Positions 8,353 through 16,723 of a stretch of 64,000 nucleotides of DNA are shown here, in pieces. The stretch is taken from NCBI GenBank assembly GCA_022845895.1, contig AP025573.1, positions 2,948,501-3,012,500 on the forward strand, in the 5' to 3' direction. The translations under genes were made by a program, and so were the position numbers. This DNA is from Lachnospiraceae bacterium (lineage in GTDB: Bacteria > Bacillota > Clostridia > Lachnospirales > Lachnospiraceae). How positions within the stretch are numbered: position 1 is the stretch's first letter; each line of letters starts with the position of its first letter. The notes under the pieces are model-generated. The model worked only from the letters and a program-made list of their open reading frames with translations. It made no database searches and was not told the origin of the DNA.

Positions 8353-9772
8353 ACCGGCTGTACTTCTCTTCGTACTTCGCAACCAGATCCGGCTCAGGTT
8401 CCACCGTGTCTACCACTTTTACAATCTTATGCGCGATCGTCTCTACATCCGGGTACTCCCCGCATCCGACCGCCGCCAGCATGGCACCGCCGAGGGCCGG
8501 CCCTTCCTCGCTCTCTATCACATCCACCTTCATATTCATGACATTGGCTATGATCTTCTTCCAGAGAGGGCTCTTTGCACCCCCGCCGCATATCTTCGTA
8601 CGCTCTATGTTGACGCCGAGGCTTCTCGCCACTTCAAGCGAATCGCGAAGCCCGAATGCCACTCCTTCGAGCACCGCCTGGGTCATATCTTCTCTCGTCG
8701 TGTCCATAGACATGCCGATGAACATCGCTCTTGCTTTCGGATCATTGTGAGGGGAACGCTCTCCCATCAGATAAGGCAGATAGAAGACGTTGTTCTCGCC
8801 GAGCGCACGAATTCCTTCCTGCTCCGCGGCGTAATCTTTTGTCTTCAGTATATCTTCTGCCCACCACTTATTACAGGAGGCCGCACTCAGCATACATCCC
8901 ATGAGATGGTAGTTCCCATCCGCGTGAGCGAAGGAATGCAGCGCGTTATGTTCATCCACGCCGAACTTCCTGCTTGATATGAATATCGTCCCGGAAGTGC
9001 CAAGAGAGATGTTGCACATGCCGTCCCCAACGGTTCCAGTCCCGACTGCCGCAGCCGCGTTGTCTCCCGCCCCGGCTGTCACCTTGACTTCAGCGGGCAG
9101 TCCAAGCTCTTCCGCCACTTCCTTCCGCAAGGTGCCGACAACCTCATAGCTCTCATAGAGCTTTGGAAGCTGCTCTTCACTTATCCCGCACACGGCAAGC
9201 ATCTCATCCGACCAGCGGCGGTTCTTCACGTCCATGAGCAGCATGCCCGACGCGTCCGACACATCGGTACAGAAAGAGCCGGAAAGCTTGTATGCCAGAT
9301 AATCTTTCGGCAGCATGATCTTGGCAATCTTCTCAAAGTTCTCCGGCTCATGCTTCTTCATCCAGAGAATCTTAGGAGCGGTAAAGCCGGCAAACGCGAT
9401 GTTAGCCGTATACTCCGACAGCTTGTCTTTACCGATGACCTCGTTCAGGTAGTCTGTCTCTTCCCCTGTTCTGCCATCATTCCAGAGGATGGCGGGACGG
9501 ATGACAGCATCGCTGTCATCCAGTGCCACCAGGCCGTGCATCTGCCCGCCGAAGCTGATGCCCGCCACCTCTCCTCTGTCAAACCCTTCCGTCAGCTCTT
9601 TTATCCCTTCTACCGATTTTTCAAACCAGTCTTCCGGATGCTGCTCGGACCAGCCCGGATGAGGAAAAAACAGTGGGTACTCTTTGGATACGATATTCTT
9701 GATATTTCCTTCTTCATCCATCAGCAGAAGCTTTACTGCCGATGTTCCCAAATCAATTCCTATGTATAACAT
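8312..9772 (-). CDS. xylB: Xylulokinase (FGGY family)
   Basis: Phosphorylates D-xylulose, or a related ketopentose, to feed the pentose phosphate pathway. 486 residues, full family length. It has the N-terminal phosphate motif IGIDLGTSAVK, the substrate region GGQMHGLVALD, GAGDNAAAAVG near residue 241, and the FGGY signature GGGAKSPLWKKI near 395. GGAGGT sits six bases before the ATG and inside the end of the FucI-like gene four bases upstream, so the pair is transcribed together. With the isomerase and DUF4867 gene this makes a sugar isomerase/kinase module; the true substrate depends on the isomerase. Confidence 0.93.
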   Translation of the reverse strand: MLYIGIDLGTSAVKLLLMDEEGNIKNIVSKEYPLFFPHPGWSEQHPEDWFEKSVEGIKELTEGFDRGEVAGISFGGQMHGLVALDDSDAVIRPAILWNDGRTGEETDYLNEVIGKDKLSEYTANIAFAGFTAPKILWMKKHEPENFEKIAKIMLPKDYLAYKLSGSFCTDVSDASGMLLMDVKNRRWSDEMLAVCGISEEQLPKLYESYEVVGTLRKEVAEELGLPAEVKVTAGAGDNAAAAVGTGTVGDGMCNISLGTSGTIFISSRKFGVDEHNALHSFAHADGNYHLMGCMLSAASCNKWWAEDILKTKDYAAEQEGIRALGENNVFYLPYLMGERSPHNDPKARAMFIGMSMDTTREDMTQAVLEGVAFGLRDSLEVARSLGVNIERTKICGGGAKSPLWKKIIANVMNMKVDVIESEEGPALGGAMLAAVGCGEYPDVETIAHKIVKVVDTVEPEPDLVAKYEEKYSRFRKIYPTVKGLYQ

Positions 9773-9776
9773 GACG

Positions 9777-11261
9777 CTACCTCCATGGATTTTCTGTAGG
9801 ATATCTCACTCCGGCCGGCTGGTTATAGCCAATCTCCTCAACCGGCACGCCGATATATTTGAACACTTCAAAGAGTGCCTTCCCGTAATGGCCGAATGCC
9901 ACGGCCCCGTGATGCGGATAGCCTCCCTCGATCAGTACGTGGCGGTAGAATCGGCCCATTTCCGGGATGGCAAAGACGCCAACTCCGCCAAATGACCTTG
10001 TGGCCACCGGCAGCACCTCGCCGTGCGCGATATAGGCCCGAAGTATATTGTCGGCCGTGCTCTGCAGGCGGTAGAACGTAATCTCTCCGGGTATGATGTC
10101 CCCTTCCAGCGTCCCCTGCGTCACTTCTTCCGGAAGAGTCCTTGCCATAATCATCTGGTACTTCATCTCACAGAAGGACAGCTTGCCGGCAGCCGTATTG
10201 CCGCAGTGGAAGCCCATGAACGTATCCTGGAGGCTGTAGTCATACTTCCCTTTTATCTCCTGCTCGTACATATCCTTCGGCACCGTATTATTGATATCCA
10301 GAAGCGTCACTGTATCGCCACTCACCACCGTACCTATGAACTCGCTCAGGGCGCCGTAGATGTCCACTTCGCAAGATACCGGGATGCCCTGGGCCGTCAG
10401 GCGGCTGTTGACATAACATGGGACGAAACCGAACTGTGTCTGGAATGCGGGCCAGCACTTTCCTGCGATGGCGACGTATTTCCGGTATCCCCGGTGCTCT
10501 TCCACCCAGTCTTTCAGCGTGAGCTCATATTGCGCCAGCTTGTTCAGAATCTCCGGCTTCTTATTGCCTGAGCCAAGTTCCTCTTCCATCTCCTTTGCGA
10601 CGGCAGGTATCCTCTCATCCCCGGCATGTCTGTGAAATGCCTCGAACAGGTCAAGCTCTGAATTCTCCTCAATCTCCACACCCATATTGTAGAGCTGTTT
10701 GATCGGCGCATTGCAGGCCAGAAAATTCAGTGGACGGGGTCCGAAGCTGATGATCTTCAGACTGCTCAATCCGACAAGCGCCTTTGCTATCGGAACGAAC
10801 TCGTGAATCATATCCGCACAGTCGGATGCATCTCCCACCGGATATTCCGGGATATATGCCTGTACATTTCTAAGCTTCAGGTTATAGCTGGCATTCAGCA
10901 TGCCGCAGTAGGCATCCCCTCTTCCCTGCACGAGATTATCTCCTGTCTCTTCTGCAGCAGCGATAAACATCTTCGGTCCCTCAAAGTGCCGGGCGAGCAG
11001 CGTCTCCGATATCTCAGGTCCAAAATTGCCGAGATATACGACCAGGGCATTGCAGCCTGCATGTTTTACATCTTCCAGCGCCTGTACCATATGAATCTCA
11101 CTCTCCACGATACAGACCGGACATTCGTATATGCCTTCCTCTCCGTACTTATCCGTATAGGCTTTCATCAGATTCTGCCTTCTCGTCACCGACAGGCTTT
11201 CCGGAAAACAGTCGCGGCTTACGGCCACGACCCCGATTTTTACTTCTGGCATGTTGTTCAT
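9777..11261 (-). CDS. L-fucose/L-arabinose isomerase family protein (FucI-related)
   Basis: 494 residues, related to the FucI/AraA C-terminal family that interconverts aldoses and ketoses using a divalent metal. Visible features are an N-terminal Rossmann-like part (KIGVVAVSRDCFPES), the conserved middle GLSSLKIISFGPRP, and a C-terminal beta-barrel with metal-type His residues (GFHCGNTAAGKL, GYPHHGAVAFGHYG). AGGAGG lies ten bases before the start. It lies between DUF4867 and xylB, so the likely reaction is isomerisation of a pentose or deoxyhexose to a ketose that XylB then phosphorylates. The physiological sugar is unknown, and no transporter is nearby. Confidence 0.88.
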   Translation of the reverse strand: MNNMPEVKIGVVAVSRDCFPESLSVTRRQNLMKAYTDKYGEEGIYECPVCIVESEIHMVQALEDVKHAGCNALVVYLGNFGPEISETLLARHFEGPKMFIAAAEETGDNLVQGRGDAYCGMLNASYNLKLRNVQAYIPEYPVGDASDCADMIHEFVPIAKALVGLSSLKIISFGPRPLNFLACNAPIKQLYNMGVEIEENSELDLFEAFHRHAGDERIPAVAKEMEEELGSGNKKPEILNKLAQYELTLKDWVEEHRGYRKYVAIAGKCWPAFQTQFGFVPCYVNSRLTAQGIPVSCEVDIYGALSEFIGTVVSGDTVTLLDINNTVPKDMYEQEIKGKYDYSLQDTFMGFHCGNTAAGKLSFCEMKYQMIMARTLPEEVTQGTLEGDIIPGEITFYRLQSTADNILRAYIAHGEVLPVATRSFGGVGVFAIPEMGRFYRHVLIEGGYPHHGAVAFGHYGKALFEVFKYIGVPVEEIGYNQPAGVRYPTENPWR

Positions 11262-11294
11262 CTTTCTTAATCCTCCTTGTTGGTAAATTGTTGT

Positions 11295-11912
11295 CTATAC
11301 AGTAATATTGATTCCTTTCAGACCGCAGAAAGCACCTTCTATCTCTGCTTCCCTGTGGGCGATGAGCCATTTGTTCCGCGCGGCCAGAAGCTTGCCTTCC
11401 CCCTCCTTGGATACGAGGAAGTCCAGCTCCGTATTCGTACCTTTCGGCAGTATCACGACACACCGGAACCCGCTGCCGGTCGCCGTGCACGGTGCATAAT
11501 GCAGCGTAGTCGCATATACTTCTATCACGGTACCCGCGGGTACAAAAAATGCTTCTGCCTTTGAAGTGTCATACGTGTAGTCAACCTCCAGGTCCTGCTG
11601 CCTGCCGAGCAGAAGTATCATATCCGTAACCGCAATGTTAATCTCTGACGACCGATGGTATTCCAGCGCATTGAGCGCGTGGTTGCTGCCGTTGCAGTAT
11701 CCTACCTGTATGGGAAGCCCTCCGTATGCCATATCCCGGAAGCATTCTGCTGCCGGTAGCGCCTCCAGCTCTTCCACAGACGGGACATAGATTACACCGT
11801 CCGCTGGAAGCGGCGTATGTTCCATCTCCTTTCGCAGCCTGCATACGTCATATTCCGTCATCACACGCCCATAAGATTTAAAAGATTCATCGTTCACATT
11901 TTGTATTTCCAT
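11295..11912 (-). CDS. DUF4867 family protein (cupin-like)
   Basis: 205 residues, recognised as DUF4867, a Firmicute family found beside FucI-like isomerases and FGGY kinases. The C-terminal half reads as a cupin-like beta barrel: an AEAFFVPAGTVIEVYATTLH stretch followed by GFRCVVILPKG. This resembles ureidoglycolate-lyase-type folds, but no catalytic function is established. A candidate role is sugar mutarotation or isomer interconversion inside the operon; that is inference from context. GGAGG lies before the ATG, and it is the first gene of the operon behind the structured promoter region at 11936-11990. Confidence 0.82.
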   Translation of the reverse strand: MEIQNVNDESFKSYGRVMTEYDVCRLRKEMEHTPLPADGVIYVPSVEELEALPAAECFRDMAYGGLPIQVGYCNGSNHALNALEYHRSSEINIAVTDMILLLGRQQDLEVDYTYDTSKAEAFFVPAGTVIEVYATTLHYAPCTATGSGFRCVVILPKGTNTELDFLVSKEGEGKLLAARNKWLIAHREAEIEGAFCGLKGINITV

Positions 11913-11935
11913 ATCGCGCCCCTCCGAAAACGGTA

Positions 11936-11990
11936 TTGTTATATAATGAATTATAACAACTTTTGCATGTTGCTACGACCAAATATTTGG
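11936..11990 (-). promoter_or_regulatory. Promoter and operator region of the DUF4867-isomerase-xylB operon
   Basis: A minus-strand TATAAT (11950-11955) has no recognisable -35 at 17 bases (TCGTAG), as expected for an activator-dependent promoter. It lies inside an inverted repeat with exact 8-base arms, TTGTTATA and TATAACAA (11936-11959). A perfect 12-bp palindrome, CCAAATATTTGG (11979-11990), sits just upstream of the -35 position. Binding by the AraC-type regulator at 12134-12958 is plausible but unproven. Confidence 0.6.
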
Positions 11991-12072
11991 CTAGTTTATG
12001 GTCTTTTTTTGCCTTTTTCCGCATGCACGCCTATATCCACTTTTTCGTGCGGGAGCAGCACACATTCCCTAT

Positions 12073-12107
12073 GTAAAAACAAAACGAGCTGGCATGTTAC
12101 TGCCAGC
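12073..12107 (-). terminator. Rho-independent terminator after the AraC-type regulator
   Basis: Exact stem GCTGGCA/TGCCAGC (12088-12094 and 12101-12107) with a six-base loop, followed on the minus strand by TCGTTTTGTTTTT. It closes the long minus-strand gene series and insulates the sugar operon. Confidence 0.85.
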
Positions 12108-12133
12108 ATCGGTGGTCCACTTAGTGCGGTAAA

Positions 12134-12958
12134 TCAAACCTTATATTCTTTTCGGAATTCGCTCGGGAGCATCCCGTACTTCTTCTGGAAGACTTTTGAG
12201 AACGCCTTGCTGTTCGGAAAGCCGTTCTGTATGGCAATCTCCCCGATTGCCTGCTCCGTATTGACAAGGTCTTTGTAGGCATGTTCCAGCCTCAGATTGT
12301 CCAGATATGTCTTGTAGTTCATACGGGCATATTTCTGGAACATTCTGGAGAGGTATGTCGGAGAATAGCCAAACGTCTGAGACAGGCTGTCAAGAGACAG
12401 GTCCCTGGCGTAATTATCTTTCATATATGCGGTTATTGTGGAGAGCTTGTTCAGCTTCCTGTTGTGCTTGACCATCTCGCCGTCCACATCTGTCTCTCTG
12501 TACTTCGTTACCATGAGGTAGATGAGCATGTAGAACTGGCTCTGCACTTTCAATTCATAGCCGCATTTCTTTTTCGCATATGTCCCGTACATATCACCGA
12601 TGAGCTTCATGACTTCCTCGTCCTGCAGCCTTGAACTGTGGGAAAAATAGATGAACCGTTCCTCTGTATAATACTTCTCAAAGGTGGCAAGTGGAATCTG
12701 GAGCACAATCGTCATATTCTTCTTCGGCGAGTGTATGGAGTGTATCTCATTAGAATTTACGAGCATAAATTCTCCCGGCTTCAGGGAATACCTCAGCTCA
12801 TTGACATAGAATTCCAGCTCCCCCTCAAAAAGCGCGAAAATCTCTATGGAACGGTGCCAGTGCTTCTCACGCATGTAGTTGCCGTTCCTTCCTTCAAATA
12901 CAAACATCTTAAACGGGATATCATCATTTGGCATGATGATTTCATGAGAATACTCCAT
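12134..12958 (-). CDS. AraC-family transcriptional regulator
   Basis: 274-residue one-component regulator. The N-terminal cupin (residues 1-110) has the sugar-sensor-like pattern KHWHRSIEIFALFEGELEF and PGEFMLVNSNEIHSI. The C-terminal double HTH (about 170-272) has LSLDSLSQTFGYSPTYLSRMFQKY and the hallmark GFPNSKAFSKVFQKKYGMLPSEFRK. GGAGGAG precedes the ATG. It lies only 9 bp after the small export protein, so it may be read from upstream, and a clear terminator follows. The adjacent DUF4867-isomerase-xylB operon, with an activator-type promoter, is the likely target. Confidence 0.93.
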   Translation of the reverse strand: MEYSHEIIMPNDDIPFKMFVFEGRNGNYMREKHWHRSIEIFALFEGELEFYVNELRYSLKPGEFMLVNSNEIHSIHSPKKNMTIVLQIPLATFEKYYTEERFIYFSHSSRLQDEEVMKLIGDMYGTYAKKKCGYELKVQSQFYMLIYLMVTKYRETDVDGEMVKHNRKLNKLSTITAYMKDNYARDLSLDSLSQTFGYSPTYLSRMFQKYARMNYKTYLDNLRLEHAYKDLVNTEQAIGEIAIQNGFPNSKAFSKVFQKKYGMLPSEFRKEYKV

Positions 12959-12967
12959 AATCTCCTC

Positions 12968-13480
12968 CTATCCTAGCAGACTTACACCTCCGAGCAGCAC
13001 ATAGCTGATAAACCACATAATGACGGTAGCTACGCATATTCCCAATATGATTGCCGGAAATGCCTTTTTGAACTTCACGCCTAGCAGCGAAGCGATGAGG
13101 GCACCCGTCCACGCCCCGGTTCCCGGAAGCGGAATCCCGACGAACAGCACGAGCCCCCAGAATTCATATTTCTCAATCTTATCGCTTTTGCTCATCGCTT
13201 TTGCCTCCAGCTTATCCACCATCGGCTTGAACTTCTTCGTCCCCTTCATCCAGTTGAATATCGGGGTGATCAGCCAGAGGATGAACGGCACCGGTATGAT
13301 ATTTCCGATAATACAGAGCGGTATTGCAGTGGCAACCGGAACCCCGAGCAGAGGACCTGCCACAAGAAGGGCCCCTCTCAGCTCCAGGATCGGTATCATG
13401 GAGATGATAAATACAATTGCTTCTTTTCCCATGCTGCCGCCTAACGCATCGATAATATTCTGTACTAATGTTTCTGTCAT
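12968..13480 (-). CDS. Small multi-drug export protein family (COG2426) membrane protein
   Basis: 170 residues, matching the family named small multi-drug export protein, whose transport function is poorly supported. Four to five hydrophobic helices are visible (about 20-42, 45-72, 103-125, 140-165). The conserved segments are IPILELRGA near residue 30 and the glycine/proline-rich FVGIPLPGTGAWTGALIASLLGV near 114-136. A basic cytoplasmic loop (KFKPMVDKLEAKAMSKSDK) separates the halves. GGGAG precedes the ATG; hisC ends 11 bp upstream and the AraC regulator begins 9 bp downstream, so it is operonic. Confidence 0.85.
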   Translation of the reverse strand: MTETLVQNIIDALGGSMGKEAIVFIISMIPILELRGALLVAGPLLGVPVATAIPLCIIGNIIPVPFILWLITPIFNWMKGTKKFKPMVDKLEAKAMSKSDKIEKYEFWGLVLFVGIPLPGTGAWTGALIASLLGVKFKKAFPAIILGICVATVIMWFISYVLLGGVSLLG

Positions 13481-13491
13481 ATCGTTCTCCC

Positions 13492-14547
13492 TTATCTATT
13501 CATATATTGTCTGAAAAATGCAAACAGCGCTTCCATCTCTTCCCTTGTGCCTACGCTGATTCTCATATACTGCTCTATCCGCGCGCTCCCCCAGTAACGA
13601 ACATAGATGCCATTGGCTTTCAGCTCCTCGAACAGCTTCCTGGCATCATATTCCGGATGCCTGGCAAAGATGAAGTTGGCACTGGAATCCAGGAAACAAA
13701 AGCCAAGCTTAGCAAGCTCCTGCTTCGCCCATTCTCTCGTCTCCACGATCCTGCGGATTCCTTCTTCAAAATATGCCCTGTCCTTCACAGCCTCCACGCC
13801 GCAGACGAGGGATGTCTCGTTCATGGTGTAGGAGTTGAAGGAGTATTTGGCATCGTTGAGATACTTGATGAGCAGCGGGCTGCCGATGGCATATCCGATA
13901 CGCATGCCGGCCATGGACCGCGCCTTAGAGAAGGTCTGCACCACGAGGAGATTGTCATACTTGTCAATCAGTTCCAGCGCAGACCTGCCTGCAAAATCAA
14001 TATACGCCTCATCCACGATGACAACTGCATCTTTATTGTGCGTGATGATATCCTCCACAGCATCCAGTTCCTCATAAAGGGCCGTAGGTGCATTTGGGTT
14101 CGGGAAGATGACGCCCCCGTTCTCTTTATAATAGTCTTCCTTTACGATGCGGAAATCACCATCCAGCTTCTGGCACTCATATGGAATCCTGTACAGTTCT
14201 GCCCACACCTTATAAAAGGAATACGTGATGTCCGGAAACAGGACGGGCTTATCAGAATTGAAAAACGTCAGGAAGCACATGGCCAGGACATCATCGGATC
14301 CGACCCCGACGAAGACCTGGTCCTTCCCTACTTCATAATAATCTGCCAGTGCCCCAACCAGCATGTCTGCCGCCGGATCCGGATAAAGGCGCAGCCGGTC
14401 CGTGTCCATCTCCCGCAGCGCTTTCGTGACGCTGGGTGACGGAGGGTATGGATTCTCATTCGTATTCAGCTTGATTACCTTGTGCCGCGGCTGCTCTCCA
14501 GGAACATAGGGTTCTACTTTACGGATATTCTGTTCGAATGCTTTCAT
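13492..14547 (-). CDS. hisC: Histidinol-phosphate aminotransferase
   Basis: PLP-dependent class I/II aminotransferase that makes histidinol phosphate from imidazole acetol phosphate; many homologues also act on aromatic keto acids. 351 residues. It has the N-terminal HKVIKLNTNENPYPPSP typical of HisC, the GVGSDDVLAM phosphate-contact region, VDEAYIDFAG, and the PLP lysine in TFSKARSMAGMRIGYA near residue 206. GAGG precedes the ATG. No other his gene is nearby. It follows another aminotransferase gene by 21 bp, so it may serve aromatic amino-acid metabolism as much as histidine synthesis. Confidence 0.9.
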   Translation of the reverse strand: MKAFEQNIRKVEPYVPGEQPRHKVIKLNTNENPYPPSPSVTKALREMDTDRLRLYPDPAADMLVGALADYYEVGKDQVFVGVGSDDVLAMCFLTFFNSDKPVLFPDITYSFYKVWAELYRIPYECQKLDGDFRIVKEDYYKENGGVIFPNPNAPTALYEELDAVEDIITHNKDAVVIVDEAYIDFAGRSALELIDKYDNLLVVQTFSKARSMAGMRIGYAIGSPLLIKYLNDAKYSFNSYTMNETSLVCGVEAVKDRAYFEEGIRRIVETREWAKQELAKLGFCFLDSSANFIFARHPEYDARKLFEELKANGIYVRYWGSARIEQYMRISVGTREEMEALFAFFRQYMNR

Positions 14548-14568
14548 ATGTATTCATCCTCTTTATCA

Positions 14569-15759
14569 TCAGGCAAAATATTCTGCCGCCAGCTCCCTGA
14601 ACTTAGGCAGCGAGTTTACTATCGTCTCGTGAGACACGCAGTATGCCAGCCTCACATATCCCGGGCAGGCAAACGAACTGCCCGGCACGATGAGTATATT
14701 ATACTTCTTCGCCGCTGCACAGAACGCCTTCTCATCCTCCACCGGCGACTTTACGAACAGATAGAATGCCCCTTCCGGCTTGATGCATTCAAATCCACAT
14801 TCCTTCAACCCGTTGTACAGCGTCTCCCTGTTCCTGTCGTAGAAAGAGATATCCGTCTTCTCCCCGAGGCATTTTGCCACTACCTTCTGCTGCAGTGTGG
14901 GGGCGTTGACAAATCCGAGTATGCGGGTGGCCACATTGGCCGCCGCCTGCACTTCTTCACTGTCCCTCACCTCATCCGGTATGACGAGGTATCCGATTCT
15001 CTCCCCGGGCAGGGATAATGACTTGCTGTATGAGTAGCCGACAATCGTATTGTTATAATATTTCGTAAGATATGGCACTTCCGCTCCGTCATATACAAGC
15101 TCACGGTATGGCTCATCTGATATGAGATAGATATCTGTGCCATATTCCATCTGCTTTGCCTCCATGATGGCCGCCAGCTTTTTAATCGTGTCCTCGGAGT
15201 ATACGACACCGGTAGGATTATTCGGCGTATTTACGATTACCGCTTTCGTCTTACGTGTAATCTTCTGTTCAAATTCATCCAGCTTCGGCTGGAAGTCTTC
15301 CGTATTGGGCGATACTTCAACCATAATCCCGTCATAGTTATTCGTATAGGAACGGTATTCCCCAAAATACGGTGCAAATGCAATCACTTCGTCTCCCGGG
15401 TTGAGCAGAGTCTTCAGGATGACATTCAATCCTCCCGCAGCACCTACCGTCATCACGATATTCTTCTCTGTAACATGAGTCTTGAACCTTTCATTCAGCG
15501 ATGCGGCAACTGCGGCACGTACATCCGCATATCCGCTGTTGCTGTTCGTATATCCGTGCAGGGCGACCGGGTCATCTTCGTCGAGCAGCTCCTTGATTGC
15601 CGTCTTCACCGCCTCCGGTGCCGGCACGTTCGGATTGCCCAGGCTGAAATCATAGACATTTTCCGCTCCGTAGATACCTGCCAAACGGTTGCCTTCTTCA
15701 AACATCGCGCGGATTGCCGAACTGTTTGCCACCATATTTTTCATCTTCTCTGCTATCAT
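14569..15759 (-). CDS. Pyridoxal-phosphate-dependent aminotransferase (class I, aspartate aminotransferase-like)
   Basis: 396 residues, fold-type I aminotransferase. Visible are FSLGNPNVPAPEAV near the N-terminus, GAAGGLNVIL, the NTPNNPTGVVYS loop with the substrate-binding Asn, SDEPYRELVYDG, and the PLP lysine in YSYSKSLSLPGERIGY near residue 244. This subgroup is commonly annotated as aspartate or general pyridoxal aminotransferase; exact specificity is not determinable here. AAGGAG precedes the start. It sits 15 bp after the DUF2156 gene and 21 bp before hisC, so is probably co-transcribed with both. Confidence 0.9.
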   Translation of the reverse strand: MIAEKMKNMVANSSAIRAMFEEGNRLAGIYGAENVYDFSLGNPNVPAPEAVKTAIKELLDEDDPVALHGYTNSNSGYADVRAAVAASLNERFKTHVTEKNIVMTVGAAGGLNVILKTLLNPGDEVIAFAPYFGEYRSYTNNYDGIMVEVSPNTEDFQPKLDEFEQKITRKTKAVIVNTPNNPTGVVYSEDTIKKLAAIMEAKQMEYGTDIYLISDEPYRELVYDGAEVPYLTKYYNNTIVGYSYSKSLSLPGERIGYLVIPDEVRDSEEVQAAANVATRILGFVNAPTLQQKVVAKCLGEKTDISFYDRNRETLYNGLKECGFECIKPEGAFYLFVKSPVEDEKAFCAAAKKYNILIVPGSSFACPGYVRLAYCVSHETIVNSLPKFRELAAEYFA

Positions 15760-15774
15760 AATGCTCCTTCTCCT

Positions 15775-16683
15775 TTACCTGTCTTTTTCAGTCACGAATC
15801 CTTTTTCCACCATAAATACCGGACGGTAAGATAATTTCGCCTTCCTGAGTCCCTCGGAACCGGTATCTTCTTCTCTGTTCACATACTTATAATCCTTACA
15901 TGCATGCTCGACGAACTGCTGGTTTATCATCGGATAGGCTCCCTGGATATCTGCAAAAGCCTTCTCGATATGCACGACAAAGGTGTCGGAACAGACCGGT
16001 TCGCCGATGGTGAACGCGATGATGTTCCCGTCTACCCTGAGCAGCCCTCCGGTGAGCTCCAGCTCCTCGAACAGACGGAGGGAGTTCAATGTGACACACA
16101 TCTCAGAGTTCTTGTCCGGGTCATCTTCACATCCATTCTGGTTCCTCCACTTCAGCGCCATCTGGAAACATTCTTCCACGTTATCCCGGGTTATCGGCTC
16201 ATAGCTCCACCGGTCCCCGTACATGTTTTTAAACTTGTTGATATGGTTGCGCTTTCCGTGCAGCTTCTTGCCCGAGAGCGTCGCAAGCTTCTCAGATTCA
16301 TAGACGTAGTCCGCATCTGCCTCGCTGTACTCTATCTGGAAGCGGTCCGGATACCATTCTGCTAGCTGTGCAAAATTATCCGGCGTCACGTTATAGAGCG
16401 AGAACATAGCTCCACGTTCCCGGCTGTACTCCATGAGCACTTCCAGCGCTTTCTTCACATCCTCAGGCTCTCCGGCCGGATAGGCGAACGACAGGCCGCC
16501 TTCCCGTTCGCTCTTAAACACAAGCGCATTCTCCACGACCGCAAATTCCACTCCGTAGTGCTTCGCCCACAGATATACATTTACAAAAGTCCGTTCGCAG
16601 CTGCGGCTCGTGTGATGGTTGAAGTAATGGGATATCAGTTCCTTATCCTCAAGCTGCGGACGTTTAAAGTTGATTTCTATCAT
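15775..16683 (-). CDS. DUF2156 (phosphatidylglycerol lysyltransferase-like) cytosolic protein
   Basis: 302 residues of the DUF2156 family, related to the GNAT-like catalytic half of MprF/LPG synthase but without any membrane helices. Signatures are TFVNVYLWAKHYGVEFA at the N-terminus, KLHGKRNHINKFKNMYG mid-protein and the C-terminal GAYPMINQQFVEHACKDYKYVNREED. The last pattern is typical of Clostridial DUF2156 proteins, which probably transfer an aminoacyl group from aminoacyl-tRNA; acceptor unknown. AGGGA precedes the ATG. It lies between a surface nucleotidase and aminotransferases in one series. Confidence 0.85.
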   Translation of the reverse strand: MIEINFKRPQLEDKELISHYFNHHTSRSCERTFVNVYLWAKHYGVEFAVVENALVFKSEREGGLSFAYPAGEPEDVKKALEVLMEYSRERGAMFSLYNVTPDNFAQLAEWYPDRFQIEYSEADADYVYESEKLATLSGKKLHGKRNHINKFKNMYGDRWSYEPITRDNVEECFQMALKWRNQNGCEDDPDKNSEMCVTLNSLRLFEELELTGGLLRVDGNIIAFTIGEPVCSDTFVVHIEKAFADIQGAYPMINQQFVEHACKDYKYVNREEDTGSEGLRKAKLSYRPVFMVEKGFVTEKDR

Positions 16684-16723
16684 AATTTCCCTTCTTTTCT
16701 TCTGTCTGCCATTTCATATTTTT

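Noticed and set aside
13468-14439. 323-codon plus-strand open frame
   Set aside because: Antisense shadow of hisC; composition is that of a complement frame in moderate-GC DNA.
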